This document shows positions 19,941-29,550 of a stretch of DNA of 64,000 bases, piece after piece. The notes under the pieces were generated by a model. That model was not told the origin of the DNA and ran no database searches. It saw nothing but the letters and a program-made list of their open reading frames with translations. A program made the position numbers and the translations under genes. The stretch comes from Prochlorococcus marinus str. MIT 9107. GTDB taxonomy: Bacteria; Cyanobacteriota; Cyanobacteriia; PCC-6307; Cyanobiaceae. Where the stretch lies: contig NZ_JNAI01000010.1 of assembly GCF_000759855.1 (NCBI RefSeq), positions 124,001 through 188,000 of the forward strand, written 5' to 3'. Position 1 is the stretch's first letter, and the number at the start of each line of letters is the position of its first letter.

Positions 19941-20852
19941 ATGAACCTTTCATTAGTGCTTATTGTATATCGCTCAGAAAGTTCTATAGCTCTAAAGGCT
20001 TCTAAATTCTGTGAAAAAGTCCTCGAAGCTAAAAATATCAAATCAAACAGAATTGCAAGTGATTTTCATAAAGATGAAATTGAAAAATATCTATGTAATT
20101 CAGATTATCGACCAGATATTGGAATTGTTCTTGGTGGGGATGGAACCTTCCTGAAATGTGCAAATGCATTAGCGGATTACGATATTCCTTTATTGAGCAT
20201 TAATATTGGTGGTAATTTGGGGTTTCTTACTCAAAAAAAAGATTTTTTATTTGACAAATCTTTTATTGAAATCCTTGAAAACGAAGACTATATAATTGAT
20301 TTTCGTAATAGATTAAATTGTAATGTTTATATCAGTGGAACAAGTCTTGAGAAAAAAATTATAAAAAGCTACAACGCATTAAATGATTTTTATTTTAAAT
20401 CCGTTGAAGAGGATATTTCCCCTACCAACCAAATACAAATTGAAATCGATAACGAGAAAGTCAATGAATATAAAGGTGATGGGTTGATCATATCTACATC
20501 TACGGGTTCAACAGCATACTCAATGGCTGCAGGAGGTCCGATTGTACATCCTAGTATAGATGCAATGATAATCAATCCTATATGCCCAATGAGTTTAGCT
20601 AGTAGACCAATCGTTATTCCTAATTCAAGTAAGGTAATCGTGAAACCAGTAAAAAAAAGTAAAGGGGAAATTAAATTATGGGGAGACGGTACAAAATGTA
20701 TGACCATTAAGGCAACTTATTTTTGTGAGATCAAAAAAGGGGGATCGCCATGCAAAATAATAAAGTTTAAAAAAAGCACTAATTATTACAATACTTTAAT
20801 TAAGAAATTAGATTGGAAAGGTGATTTATCTCTAAAAAATCCAAAAATTTAA
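19941..20852 (+). CDS. nadK: NAD kinase
   Basis: NadK phosphorylates NAD to NADP. GGDGT at 65-69 is the nucleotide-binding motif, followed by [10 protein letters not shown], the [21 protein letters not shown] stretch (shown in part: [13 protein letters not shown]) and a C-terminal all-beta domain. The total is 303 residues. Cyanobacteria often have two NAD kinases; which group this belongs to is not clear by eye. Its location behind ndhA-I-G-E is conserved in marine picocyanobacteria as far as I recall. The next gene starts on the base after its stop. Confidence 0.96.
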   Translation: MNLSLVLIVYRSESSIALKASKFCEKVLEAKNIKSNRIASDFHKDEIEKYLCNSDYRPDIGIVLGGDGTFLKCANALADYDIPLLSINIGGNLGFLTQKKDFLFDKSFIEILENEDYIIDFRNRLNCNVYISGTSLEKKIIKSYNALNDFYFKSVEEDISPTNQIQIEIDNEKVNEYKGDGLIISTSTGSTAYSMAAGGPIVHPSIDAMIINPICPMSLASRPIVIPNSSKVIVKPVKKSKGEIKLWGDGTKCMTIKATYFCEIKKGGSPCKIIKFKKSTNYYNTLIKKLDWKGDLSLKNPKI

Positions 20853-21350
20853 ATGGCCTTAGAAATAGAAAGAAGATTTCTTGTAAAAAAAGATAATTGG
20901 AAAAAATTCATCACAAAAAAAATTTTTATTGAACAAGGATATTTATCAAAAAGTTTAGATGATTGGATAATTAGAATAAGGTTTACAGGTAAAGACTATA
21001 AAATTGCATTAAAAAAACATATAGAAAGCTTTACGAACTTTGAATTTGAATACTCTATTCCACGCAAAGATGGTGAAATAATAATGTCAAACCTTTCAAA
21101 TAAAATAACAAAAGAAAGATTCTTTTTAGAAGTTGAAAACAAATTTTGGATTATAGATTGCTTTAAAGAAAAAAATTATCCACTTGAAATTGCCGAAATT
21201 GAACTTTCTAATGAAAAAGAAAATGTAACTCTCCCATCATTCATAGCTCAAGAAATTACTGGGGTTAAACATTACTCCAATTTCAGTCTCGCTAATAAAC
21301 CTTTTTCACAATGGGAAGAGGACTATTTGACAACTCTCAAAAGAAACTAG
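20853..21350 (+). CDS. CYTH-domain protein (triphosphate tunnel metalloenzyme)
   Basis: This 165-residue protein opens with the EIERRFLVK signature of the CYTH/TTM superfamily (residues 4-12). Alternating charged residues of the tunnel follow (IRIRF, ALKKH, FEFEYSIP, LEVENKFWIID, EIAEIEL). Bacterial members hydrolyse tripolyphosphate or other triphosphates; the substrate here cannot be predicted. It follows nadK with no gap. Confidence 0.9.
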   Translation: MALEIERRFLVKKDNWKKFITKKIFIEQGYLSKSLDDWIIRIRFTGKDYKIALKKHIESFTNFEFEYSIPRKDGEIIMSNLSNKITKERFFLEVENKFWIIDCFKEKNYPLEIAEIELSNEKENVTLPSFIAQEITGVKHYSNFSLANKPFSQWEEDYLTTLKRN

Positions 21351-21368
21351 TCAAAAGGGCCACTTTTC

Positions 21369-21390
21369 CTTTATATTTTCTTTATATTTT
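21369..21390 (+). repeat. Perfect 11-bp tandem duplication upstream of small ORF
   Basis: CTTTATATTTT occurs twice in direct succession (21369-21379 and 21380-21390) in the 61-base gap between the CYTH gene and the 60-residue gene. It is just upstream of a TATAAT. It may be chance AT-richness or affect promoter spacing. Confidence 0.6.
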
Positions 21391-21391
21391 A

Positions 21392-21397
21392 TATAAT
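21392..21397 (+). promoter_or_regulatory. Candidate -10 element for the 60-residue gene
   Basis: TATAAT is 15 bases upstream of the ATG at 21412. If used, the leader would be about 8 bases long or shorter. Confidence 0.4.
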
Positions 21398-21411
21398 TTT
21401 TTCTTCTTCAA

Positions 21412-21594
21412 ATGTATGGTCTTTATGACAAAGAAGGAATGTTGAGGTTTGTTGATGCAGACAAAGATGCCTGCATCGCATATGTTGAACTTTTTGAATT
21501 AGGCCCTACAAATTATTGTTTAATGGATTTAGCTGATGATACAAAAATAAAGGCTACTAATCTTGATCAGAGTCAGGAAGAGAACAACAATTAA
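21412..21594 (+). CDS. Small conserved-looking protein of unknown function, 60 aa
   Basis: I do not recognise a named family. The protein is acidic and compact (MYGLYDKEGMLRFVDADKD at the start), with two Cys (residues 21 and 37) and an AYVELFELG segment. It reads like a real small cyanobacterial protein rather than noise: it has a promoter-like TATAAT and ATG start, and a codon pattern similar to its neighbours. Its last 38 bases overlap the convergent PedR-like gene. No function is proposed. Confidence 0.7.
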   Translation: MYGLYDKEGMLRFVDADKDACIAYVELFELGPTNYCLMDLADDTKIKATNLDQSQEENNN

Positions 21595-21835
21595 ATCCAT
21601 CTCTACAAATCTTTCCATTATCCATTGCCCAATTCAAAAGTGCCACTCTATTTTTAGAACCTGTTTTTGTAAACATATTACTTACATGATTATCAACAGT
21701 TCTTTTACTAATAGTAAGCTTTACAGCAATTTCTTGGTTTGTAAGCCCATCAGCTACGAGATCAATGATTTCCATCTCTCTTGCTGAGAGACCCATCATG
21801 TCAATGTTGTTCACATCTTCTTCAACCATTTGCAT
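21557..21835 (-). CDS. pedR: Small LuxR-type transcriptional regulator (PedR-like)
   Basis: The 92-residue protein is almost only a LuxR/GerE HTH: LSAREMEIIDLVADGLTNQEIA (first 20 residues from 16) and the recognition helix around SKRTVDNHVSNMF. It has no receiver domain. Size and layout match PedR (Ssl0564 of Synechocystis), a thioredoxin-linked regulator of photosynthesis genes. The C-terminus holds Cys at about 77, 83 and 84, which could be the redox sensor. The gene symbol is by family resemblance. It overlaps the 60-residue gene tail by 38 bases. Confidence 0.78.
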   Translation of the reverse strand: MQMVEEDVNNIDMMGLSAREMEIIDLVADGLTNQEIAVKLTISKRTVDNHVSNMFTKTGSKNRVALLNWAMDNGKICRDGFNCCSLPDSDQD

Positions 21836-21912
21836 TTAAACACTTCCTTTTATATATTAATTGAGTTTAGCAATCTCACTACACTTGTTAACTAAGTAGG
21901 AAACAAAAGCAA

Positions 21913-22803
21913 TTGAAATCAAAACTTCAGCAGATTTTAGAAAAAAAATCCAAGGTCATAACGGCTGAGTTAATGCCACCCAGAGGTGCAAGCCCCATAA
22001 GATCTCTTAAGATAGCACAACTTTTGAAAGATAAGGTACATGCTGTTAACATTACCGACGGAAGCAGGGCGATAATGAGAATGTGCAGTTTGGCAATGTC
22101 CAAACTATTACTGGAAAATGGGATAGAACCAATAATGCAAATATCTTGTAGAGATCGTAATAAAATTGCTTTACAATCAGATATTCTTGGAGCAAATGCT
22201 TTGGGAATTAAAAACATCTTATGCATTACTGGCGATTCAGTAAAAGCCGGTGATCAACAAGATGCCAAAGCAGTTCACGAGTTCGAGTCAGTTAGATTGC
22301 TTGAACAAATTCAATCATTCAATCAAGGAATCGATCCTACTTGTGGAGAACTTTCCGACAAAAAAACTTTTATATTTTCAGGAGCTGCAGCAGATCCAAG
22401 TTGCAAAAATCAAAGAAGTTTACAAAATAGAATGAGAAAGAAAAAAGAGGCTGGAGCTAGATTCATACAAACTCAAATGGTTATGGAAAAAGAGAACTTG
22501 ATTGAATTTTGTGAAAAAATTAGCAACCCTCTCGAAATTCCTGTAATTGCAGGTGTATTTCTCTTAAAGTCTTACAAAAATGCACTCTTTATAAACAAAT
22601 ACGTTCCCGGTGCATACATCCCTGAAAATATTTTAAATCGTCTTAAAGATGCTAAACACCCTTTACAAGAAGGGATACAGATCGCAGCTGAACAAGCTCA
22701 AGATTTTATTAATATTGCAGATGGTATTCATCTAATGGCAGTTAAGGCAGAACATTTAATCCCTGAGATTCTTGAAAAAGCTGATCTTAATCTGGAATAT
22801 TAA
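21913..22803 (+). CDS. metF: Methylenetetrahydrofolate reductase
   Basis: MetF reduces methylene-THF to methyl-THF for methionine synthesis, using FAD. Key stretches in the 296 residues are ITAELMPPRGA (18-28) with the catalytic Glu, the HAVNITDGS segment, NILCITGDS, and the ARFIQTQMV strand. The start is TTG at 21913. The C-terminus overlaps the convergent nucleotidyltransferase by 17 bases. MetH is not nearby. Confidence 0.95.
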   Translation: MKSKLQQILEKKSKVITAELMPPRGASPIRSLKIAQLLKDKVHAVNITDGSRAIMRMCSLAMSKLLLENGIEPIMQISCRDRNKIALQSDILGANALGIKNILCITGDSVKAGDQQDAKAVHEFESVRLLEQIQSFNQGIDPTCGELSDKKTFIFSGAAADPSCKNQRSLQNRMRKKKEAGARFIQTQMVMEKENLIEFCEKISNPLEIPVIAGVFLLKSYKNALFINKYVPGAYIPENILNRLKDAKHPLQEGIQIAAEQAQDFINIADGIHLMAVKAEHLIPEILEKADLNLEY

Positions 22804-23965
22804 TCAAATCAGTTCCTAACAATTCTGCCATTGCCTTCTGCTGTGGAGATGGCTCAGTCATGTCAGATCTTCTAGAATCTGTTATCAACCAATCCAAAGA
22901 TGCATCTTGCAAATCGAAGTGATCTCCATTTTTCCCCACACAGTAACGGCCAAATACTAATTTATCAACAAGTTGAACACCCTTACCAATTTTAGAATAA
23001 TCAAAAATAATTGAATTATCAATTGTTGCACCTTCGCAAATACAACAACTAGGGCCAATCATTGCAGGGCCAATAATTGTTGCTCCATCTTCTATTCTTG
23101 TCATTCCCCCAATATATACTGGCCCAGTAATATCAACTGTATCCCAATTAGCAGCGACATTTAATCCAGTGAAAACTCCTGGTTTAATTTCTTTGCCAGG
23201 TATCTCTACTTGTCTTACCTTTCCTTGCAATACGTTACGAATAGCACTCCAATAATCAGGAACTTTTCCAATATCTACCCATTCGAAATCCATTGGTAGT
23301 GCATAAAATGGTAAATCCATTTCAACAAGTTTAGGAAAGAGATCAGCACCAATATCAAATTTTTCACCTGATGGTATGAAATTAAAAATTTCAGGTTCAA
23401 AAAGATAAATACCTGTATTAATAGAGTCACCTAAAGCTTTATCTACAGAAGGTTTTTCTTGAAACGCCTTTATTCGACCATTATTATCTGAGACCACTAC
23501 GCCATAACTTGATACTTGATCTCTAGTCACTTTTTTAGTTATTAAACTGGCAATTGCTCCCTTTTCCTTATGTTTCTTAACTGCTTCAGTCAAATCTAAG
23601 TCAACTAAAGCATCGCCACATAGGACGACAAAAGTTTCATCAAAGAATTTTTGAAAATCTTGAATTTTTTTTAATCCCCCTGCTGAGCCTAAAGCATCTC
23701 CTATTAATTCTCCATCTTCAATTCTACCTTCAAAACTATATGCTATCTCCACACCGAATCTTTGACCATCCCTAAAGTAATTCTCAATTTCTTCAGCGAG
23801 GTGAGAGACATTAACCATAATTTCTTTAAAGCCATGCTCTTTTAAGAGTTCCAAAAGAAACTCCATTACAGGTTTTTGTAAAATCGGTATCATTGGTTTT
23901 GGAATAATGTGGGTTATGGGCTGAACACGGGTACCTTTTCCTGCCGCAAGTATCATTGCCTTCAT
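22787..23965 (-). CDS. Sugar-phosphate nucleotidyltransferase (mannose-1-phosphate guanylyltransferase-like)
   Basis: This 392-residue protein has an N-terminal nucleotidyltransferase domain starting MILAAGKGTRVQPIT, with a GDALVDLDL metal-binding strand near 108 and a long left-handed beta-helix C-terminus (GGMTRIEDGATIIGPAMIGP region, 20 residues). It makes a nucleotide-activated sugar for envelope polysaccharide or compatible-solute pathways. The exact sugar (glucose or mannose) is uncertain. Upstream on the same strand is scpA, 48 bases away. Confidence 0.9.
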   Translation of the reverse strand: MKAMILAAGKGTRVQPITHIIPKPMIPILQKPVMEFLLELLKEHGFKEIMVNVSHLAEEIENYFRDGQRFGVEIAYSFEGRIEDGELIGDALGSAGGLKKIQDFQKFFDETFVVLCGDALVDLDLTEAVKKHKEKGAIASLITKKVTRDQVSSYGVVVSDNNGRIKAFQEKPSVDKALGDSINTGIYLFEPEIFNFIPSGEKFDIGADLFPKLVEMDLPFYALPMDFEWVDIGKVPDYWSAIRNVLQGKVRQVEIPGKEIKPGVFTGLNVAANWDTVDITGPVYIGGMTRIEDGATIIGPAMIGPSCCICEGATIDNSIIFDYSKIGKGVQLVDKLVFGRYCVGKNGDHFDLQDASLDWLITDSRRSDMTEPSPQQKAMAELLGTDLINIPD

Positions 23966-24013
23966 GAATACAAAACCTCTTTTTAAAGATTATACGTTAT
24001 TACTATTAAGCTG

Positions 24014-24832
24014 CTAAGCAATAGCGGAAGAAGTATTTGTTACCTCAAGATTTTCTATAGGCAATTGAGCTAATGCTCCATCAGGAATTATTCTTTTAAT
24101 TTGAATTGGGCCATATAACGATTCAATTTGTTTGATTTCAATTTTATTTTCAGATGATAAAAATAACAAAGCCCAAAATACCCCTAGACGATCTTTATCT
24201 AAATCATTTTTTACAACTTTTTGCCATTTCTTCACTAAATATTCAAAATCAGTCCACTGCAATGCTTTCTCCCACCCATCAATAAATTTCCCTAATTCTT
24301 TAGTAGTTTCTGGCAGTTTCTCGCGATGGGCTAATGATTTTACTTGAGAAATTAAGGCCCTATTAGAATATTTATTATTTCTTTTTCTCTTCATTAGCAG
24401 AAGATCTTGGGTTTCTATAACTTCAGCAATCGACTCTAATTGACTTACCAGTTCTCCCAATGTTGTTGTCCTTTGAAGAATTGGTTGTGCTATTGATCTT
24501 CTCCTTAAATATTTTTCAGGGTATTTTGGAATATCAAATTCTTGATCAATCCAATCTTGATTATCCACTTCAAAATCATCTTCAAAATCGGACGAATTTT
24601 CTTTGAAAACATCAGATTCCAAAACTTGAGCCTTTAAATTTACTAGTACAGAAGCTGCAAAAAATGCCTCGCTTGTCTCAGATAAATCCTTATGATATGA
24701 ACTTTGACCATTAGAAGTTTTTTCGAAAGTATGTGTGTATTGCTCTAAGAAACTATCAATTACACTTATTACATCAATATCCCATGGATCAAGATCGCCT
24801 TTTCCTGCGGCGTCTTGAAGAAACTTAATCAA
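24014..24832 (-). CDS. scpA: Segregation and condensation protein A
   Basis: ScpA is the kleisin partner of SMC in chromosome organisation. The given start, TTG at 24832, is followed at once by the conserved LQDAAGKGDLDPWDIDV segment. This cuts off the usual 15 or so N-terminal residues: in-frame upstream DNA encodes the family-like SIDNQQLGPRLL, but no ATG, GTG or TTG occurs before a stop near 24903. So the true start may be a rare codon such as ATT. Length (272 from TTG) fits the family. scpB is not in the window. Confidence 0.9.
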   Translation of the reverse strand: MIKFLQDAAGKGDLDPWDIDVISVIDSFLEQYTHTFEKTSNGQSSYHKDLSETSEAFFAASVLVNLKAQVLESDVFKENSSDFEDDFEVDNQDWIDQEFDIPKYPEKYLRRRSIAQPILQRTTTLGELVSQLESIAEVIETQDLLLMKRKRNNKYSNRALISQVKSLAHREKLPETTKELGKFIDGWEKALQWTDFEYLVKKWQKVVKNDLDKDRLGVFWALLFLSSENKIEIKQIESLYGPIQIKRIIPDGALAQLPIENLEVTNTSSAIA

Positions 24833-24957
24833 TAATCTAGGTCCTAATTGTTGATTATCAATAGAATTGGGAAAAGAAACTTTAAAATAGCTAATAACTA
24901 ACCATAAGATATCTTCTTAATTATTTAATGCCAAATAATATTTTATTAATTTTAAAA

Positions 24958-26598
24958 TTATAGTGTTGGAGCTTTTAAGATGCTATTTTTTTTAGTTCCT
25001 GCAAAGATTTTAGTTTTAGCAACACTTTTAACAGCATTTAAATCTCTATCAACTAAATTATTAATTGAAGCAAGATAACTTTCAGTAACTAATCTTGGGT
25101 ACAAACCTATTCCAATTATCGGCAAAAGTAAACAAGCAATTATATAGACTTCCCTAGGCTCTGCATCGATGAGTTTTCGTTCCTCAATTAATTTAGGATT
25201 TTCTTTACCAAAGAAAATTTCTCTTAACATAGATAGTAAATAAATAGGAGTAAGTATTACCCCGATAGCAGCTAGAGAGGCCATTAATACTCTAAACGGA
25301 AGTGTATAAACTTCATCAGTAACAAATCCTGTGAATACCATTAATTCAGAAACGAATCCACTCATTCCAGGCAAAGCAAGCGAAGCAAGGGAACAAGCAG
25401 TCCATAAGGCAAACATGATTCTCATTTTTTGTCCTACACCACTCATTTCATCAAGTTTAAGAGTCTTAGTTCTGTCATAGGTAGCACCAACAAGAAAAAA
25501 TAAACTAGCTCCAATTAAACCATGACTTACCATTTGGAGCATTGCTCCGCCTGTTCCAAGACTACTAAAACTCCCTATTCCAATAAGAACGAAACCCATA
25601 TGACTTATTGAACTGTATGCGATTTTTCTTTTAAGGTTTCTTTGAGCAAAAGAAGTTAATGCAGCATAAATTATATTTACTACTCCAAGAACTATTAATA
25701 ATGGGGCAAATTGAGCATGAGCAAGAGGTAACAATTGTGCATTGAATCGTAGAAGAGCATATCCTCCCATCTTCAATAAAATTCCAGCTAAGAGCATATG
25801 AACGGGAGCTGTAGCCTCTCCATGAGCATCTGGAAGCCAAGTATGCAGAGGTACAATTGGGAGTTTGACTCCAAATGCAATTAAGAGGCCTACATAACAG
25901 AGTATTTGGAATTTTTGATTAAAATCTTGAGCTGCCAAGTGAGAAAACTCAAAGTTAGGAATTTCTGTACCGTAGAAACCCATAGCCAATGCTGCTAGTA
26001 GGATAAAGATAGAGCTGCCAGCTGTATAAATAATAAATTTTGTCGCTGCATATTGTCTGTTTTTGCCACCCCATATAGCCAATAGTAAATAAACTGGGAT
26101 TAACTCAAGTTCCCAAGTTAAAAAGAATAAAAGCATATCTTGAACTGCGAATACAGCGATTTGACCACCATCCATCACTAATATTAAAAAGAAAAATAAT
26201 TTTGGTTTAAACTTGACTGGCCATGCAGCTAAAACTGCTAAAGCAGTTATAAAACTAGTTAATAATATTAAAGGCATGGAAATACCATCAGCCCCAACAG
26301 ACCAAGTAAGTCCTAAATCAGGGAGCCAATTGATATTTTCTTTAAGTTGAACATTGTCATTACTAATATCAAATCCATTGATATATGAACCTACAGTTAT
26401 TAAAAAAGTTATTAATGCAACAGATAAAGCAAACCATCTAACCTGTTTCCCATCTCCTTTATCTGGGAAAAAAGGTATTACAAACGCACTAACAATTGGG
26501 AACAAAATTGAAGCAGATAGCCAAGGAAAAGTGGACAATCCAGCTCCTAAAATTCCTAACATTTGTGTTGCAAAATGTGTAAAAAAATAGTTACTCAA
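24958..26598 (-). CDS. ndhD: NDH-1 subunit 4 (NdhD1-type)
   Basis: NdhD is one of the antiporter-like proton channels of NDH-1. In 546 residues there are about 14 membrane segments, with the lysine and Glu-bearing helices characteristic of the family ([17 protein letters not shown] region, [29 protein letters not shown]). It pairs with ndhF upstream, as in the respiratory/cyclic NDH-1L complex rather than the CO2-uptake form. The start is TTG. ndhF ends 85 bases upstream on the same strand. Confidence 0.96.
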   Translation of the reverse strand: MSNYFFTHFATQMLGILGAGLSTFPWLSASILFPIVSAFVIPFFPDKGDGKQVRWFALSVALITFLITVGSYINGFDISNDNVQLKENINWLPDLGLTWSVGADGISMPLILLTSFITALAVLAAWPVKFKPKLFFFLILVMDGGQIAVFAVQDMLLFFLTWELELIPVYLLLAIWGGKNRQYAATKFIIYTAGSSIFILLAALAMGFYGTEIPNFEFSHLAAQDFNQKFQILCYVGLLIAFGVKLPIVPLHTWLPDAHGEATAPVHMLLAGILLKMGGYALLRFNAQLLPLAHAQFAPLLIVLGVVNIIYAALTSFAQRNLKRKIAYSSISHMGFVLIGIGSFSSLGTGGAMLQMVSHGLIGASLFFLVGATYDRTKTLKLDEMSGVGQKMRIMFALWTACSLASLALPGMSGFVSELMVFTGFVTDEVYTLPFRVLMASLAAIGVILTPIYLLSMLREIFFGKENPKLIEERKLIDAEPREVYIIACLLLPIIGIGLYPRLVTESYLASINNLVDRDLNAVKSVAKTKIFAGTKKNSILKAPTL

Positions 26599-26683
26599 TT
26601 TAGTAAGAAATTTATCTTAAATAAAGTCTAGAAATTATCTATATTTTTTCATCCCAATAAACAGTGAAGACACACAATTGTAA

Positions 26684-28705
26684 TTAAGTTACCTGGGGAG
26701 ATTGAAAACCAAATATAGCAACCAATAGAATGACTCCTCCAAAAACAATAAGAGCATAAAATTGAGCTCTACCGGTCTCAAAATATTTTAAACCTTCTCC
26801 ACTGCCTAAAGTAACAAGTCCAGTAAGATTGACTACACCATCAACAACCTTAGAATCAACCTCTAAGACTTCTTTTGCTAATTTTCTACTCCCTTTAACA
26901 AATATTTTTTCATTAATATCATCTAGGTACCATTTATTTGATAAAAATCGATTAATAGTAGGAAACTTTTCTGCAAATAAAATTGACAAATTAATTTTTT
27001 TTGCAAAATATGCTTGATAAGCAATAATGATTCCAAATGATGCAATAAGAACTGAAGCGATCGCTAGGGGCAAAAATTCTTTTAATTCGAAAGCTTTGGC
27101 TGCAATCTCTGCTTCCTCAGGATCTAGTAAATATCCGAATTTACTATCCCATGGGATTCCAATAAAGCCTATAACTACAGAAGGGACAGCTAGAAAGACC
27201 AAAGGAAATGTCATTGACCATGGAGACTCATGAATATAGCCATGATCTTCATTCTCTTCTTCGTGCTCTTCATCTAGAATTACTTTAGAGGCAATTAAAA
27301 GATTTTTTTGTAATTCTTTATTCTCCCCTCTAAAATCTCCTTCAAATGTCAAAAAATAAAGCCTAAACATATAAAAAGCAGTCATCCCAGCTGTTAAAAG
27401 TCCTACGAACCAAAAAGCAGGAAATGATATAAATGCGTTTCCAAGGATCTCATCTTTACTCCAAAAACCTGCCAATGGAGGAATACCACTAATTGCTACA
27501 CAACCTATTAAAAATGTTGCTGAGGTAAAAGGCATTTTTTTTCTCAGACCACCCATCAATCTCATATCTTGAGCCAGTACAGGCTGATGCCCTACGACTT
27601 CTTCCATAGCATGTATGACCGAACCAGATCCCAAAAATAACATTGCCTTAAAACATGCATGAGTTACCAAATGGAAAATTCCTGCTATTGGAGCTCCACA
27701 ACCCATTGCAAGCATCATATAACCAAGTTGAGAAACAGTACTGTATGCTAATCCCTTTTTTAAATCCATTTGGGTTAAAGCTATAGAGGCCCCCAAAAAA
27801 CAAGTAATGGTACCAACTAAAGCAATAATAAACTGTATAGAGGGGAATATTGAATACAAAGGTTGCAGCCGAGCTACTAGAAATATTCCTGCAGCAACCA
27901 TCGTAGCTGCATGGATCAGAGCAGAAATAGGTGTTGGACCCTCCATCGCATCAGGTAACCATACATGAAGAGGAAACTGTGCAGATTTTGCCATTGGGCC
28001 TAAAAAAACCAAAAAACAAAGTAGTAAAGCTGCCCAAATGGGTAGTGAATTATCAGATACTGATTGAGAGACTCCGTTAGCTATTTCATGAAAATCAAAA
28101 CTATTCGTTGCCCAAAATAAACCAAGAATGCCGAGTAATAATCCGAAATCCCCTACTCTATTAACAACAAATGCTTTTTGGGCAGCGTGGGCAGCACCAT
28201 CTCTGTCATACCAAAAACCTACCAATAAGTAAGAACACATTCCCACTAATTCCCAAAAAACGTAAATTTCTAATAAATTTGGACTAATTATTAATCCCAT
28301 CATTGAACTACTAAATAAGGCTAAATATGTAAAAAATCTCACGTAACCTTTGTCATGTGCCATATAACCATGAGAATAAATCATCACAAGCAAAGTTATC
28401 GTGGTTACTAAAGCAAGCATTACACTACCCAAAGGATCAAGAACAAAGCCCATTGGGATTGTGAAATCGCCAGCATTAGCCCATACAAATAACTTCTCTA
28501 CAGACTGATAACCATTAACTTGTTCAATCAAAGCTTTATAACTTATTACGGCAGAAATACCAACGAAAGAGATCAGACCTATAGAAACAATTTCTCTAGA
28601 ATTATTAATTTTCTTGTTGATGCTTATTAGTCCTAATCCAGAAAGCACGGCTCCAATAAGTGGGAAAACAGGAATTAACCAGGCAATTTCTGAAGCTTGA
28701 GGCAT
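26684..28705 (-). CDS. ndhF: NDH-1 subunit 5 (NdhF1-type)
   Basis: NdhF is the distal antiporter-like subunit of NDH-1, with a long lateral helix at the C-terminus. In 673 residues it includes the WELVGMCSYLLVGFW helix, LPDAMEGPTPISALIHAATM and the STVSQLGYMMLAMG stretch. A polar loop, EEHEEENEDHGYIHESPWSM (about 477-496), precedes the C-terminal helices. As ndhD1/ndhF1 lie together, this is probably the NDH-1L form. The Z-ISO-like gene ends 34 bases upstream on the same strand. Confidence 0.97.
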   Translation of the reverse strand: MPQASEIAWLIPVFPLIGAVLSGLGLISINKKINNSREIVSIGLISFVGISAVISYKALIEQVNGYQSVEKLFVWANAGDFTIPMGFVLDPLGSVMLALVTTITLLVMIYSHGYMAHDKGYVRFFTYLALFSSSMMGLIISPNLLEIYVFWELVGMCSYLLVGFWYDRDGAAHAAQKAFVVNRVGDFGLLLGILGLFWATNSFDFHEIANGVSQSVSDNSLPIWAALLLCFLVFLGPMAKSAQFPLHVWLPDAMEGPTPISALIHAATMVAAGIFLVARLQPLYSIFPSIQFIIALVGTITCFLGASIALTQMDLKKGLAYSTVSQLGYMMLAMGCGAPIAGIFHLVTHACFKAMLFLGSGSVIHAMEEVVGHQPVLAQDMRLMGGLRKKMPFTSATFLIGCVAISGIPPLAGFWSKDEILGNAFISFPAFWFVGLLTAGMTAFYMFRLYFLTFEGDFRGENKELQKNLLIASKVILDEEHEEENEDHGYIHESPWSMTFPLVFLAVPSVVIGFIGIPWDSKFGYLLDPEEAEIAAKAFELKEFLPLAIASVLIASFGIIIAYQAYFAKKINLSILFAEKFPTINRFLSNKWYLDDINEKIFVKGSRKLAKEVLEVDSKVVDGVVNLTGLVTLGSGEGLKYFETGRAQFYALIVFGGVILLVAIFGFQSPQVT

Positions 28706-28739
28706 TTTTTAAAGAACTTGATATTTAGATTTTAAACTG

Positions 28740-29468
28740 TCAATTGAAAAATTCCGACAAAAATGATGAATTAAATGTTTTAACAGCAATATTTATAAAC
28801 TGATGGGACCACCAAAGTACACCTATTGCCATTAATATGCCAAGTTGAGAAAACCTAAAAAATTCTTTAATTTTAAGTTCTTGCCTTCCTTCAAATATTG
28901 CCATAAAAGGGATTATGGAAGTATTTTGTTTAAACTTTTCAAATTCATCTCCAAATCTTTTGGCTAATCTTTTATCCCCATGCCAGATCGCAAAAAGATG
29001 ATGAAATATTAACCCAATAGAAGTTATTAATGTGAAAGATGAACCAATCCATAAAGTATGAGCAAAACACCAAATTATCTGACCAAATGCTTGCGGATGT
29101 CTTGTAATTCTCATTATTCCCGTTCCGTAAATTCTCACTTTAGGTTTTAAAACTGAAGGAATTTCTAACAAATTGTAAGTAGCGGGATATAAAAATAAAA
29201 AACTTATTGCAGTTAAAAACCAAACTATTAAAAAAACGAAACTATTGCCCTGAAAATTCCATAATCTTATTCCATCATATCTGTGAGCTAAAAAATAACT
29301 AATCAAGATAATTGCAGATGGCAAACTTAAAAGAACAAAGCATAAGCGCCATAATCTTGGTCCCATAATAGATTCTGCTTTAATTCTTAAAGCAGCTCCA
29401 CCACTATGTATTACTGCAAAAATAAAAATCAATAATAAAATTACAATAGAAGTTTTATGAGTCTCCAT
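28740..29468 (-). CDS. NnrU-family membrane protein, candidate 15-cis-zeta-carotene isomerase (Z-ISO)
   Basis: A 242-residue integral membrane protein with about six hydrophobic segments. It has the NnrU/Z-ISO hallmarks HSGGAALR at 21-28 and RHPQAFG at 123-129, with further His at 137, 156, 157 and 163 as possible haem ligands. Plant Z-ISO is a haem enzyme of this family acting between phytoene desaturase and zeta-carotene desaturase, and a Synechocystis homologue (slr1599) is reported with this role. crtP, crtB and crtQ are all in the window, which supports but does not prove the assignment. It may form a transcript with ndhF. Confidence 0.78.
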   Translation of the reverse strand: METHKTSIVILLLIFIFAVIHSGGAALRIKAESIMGPRLWRLCFVLLSLPSAIILISYFLAHRYDGIRLWNFQGNSFVFLIVWFLTAISFLFLYPATYNLLEIPSVLKPKVRIYGTGIMRITRHPQAFGQIIWCFAHTLWIGSSFTLITSIGLIFHHLFAIWHGDKRLAKRFGDEFEKFKQNTSIIPFMAIFEGRQELKIKEFFRFSQLGILMAIGVLWWSHQFINIAVKTFNSSFLSEFFN

Positions 29469-29550
29469 AAATTTTAATTATTCAAATAATTTAATTCTTA
29501 ACAAGAATACTTTTAGGTAATAGAATTATAGATAATTGTAGGGACAATGG

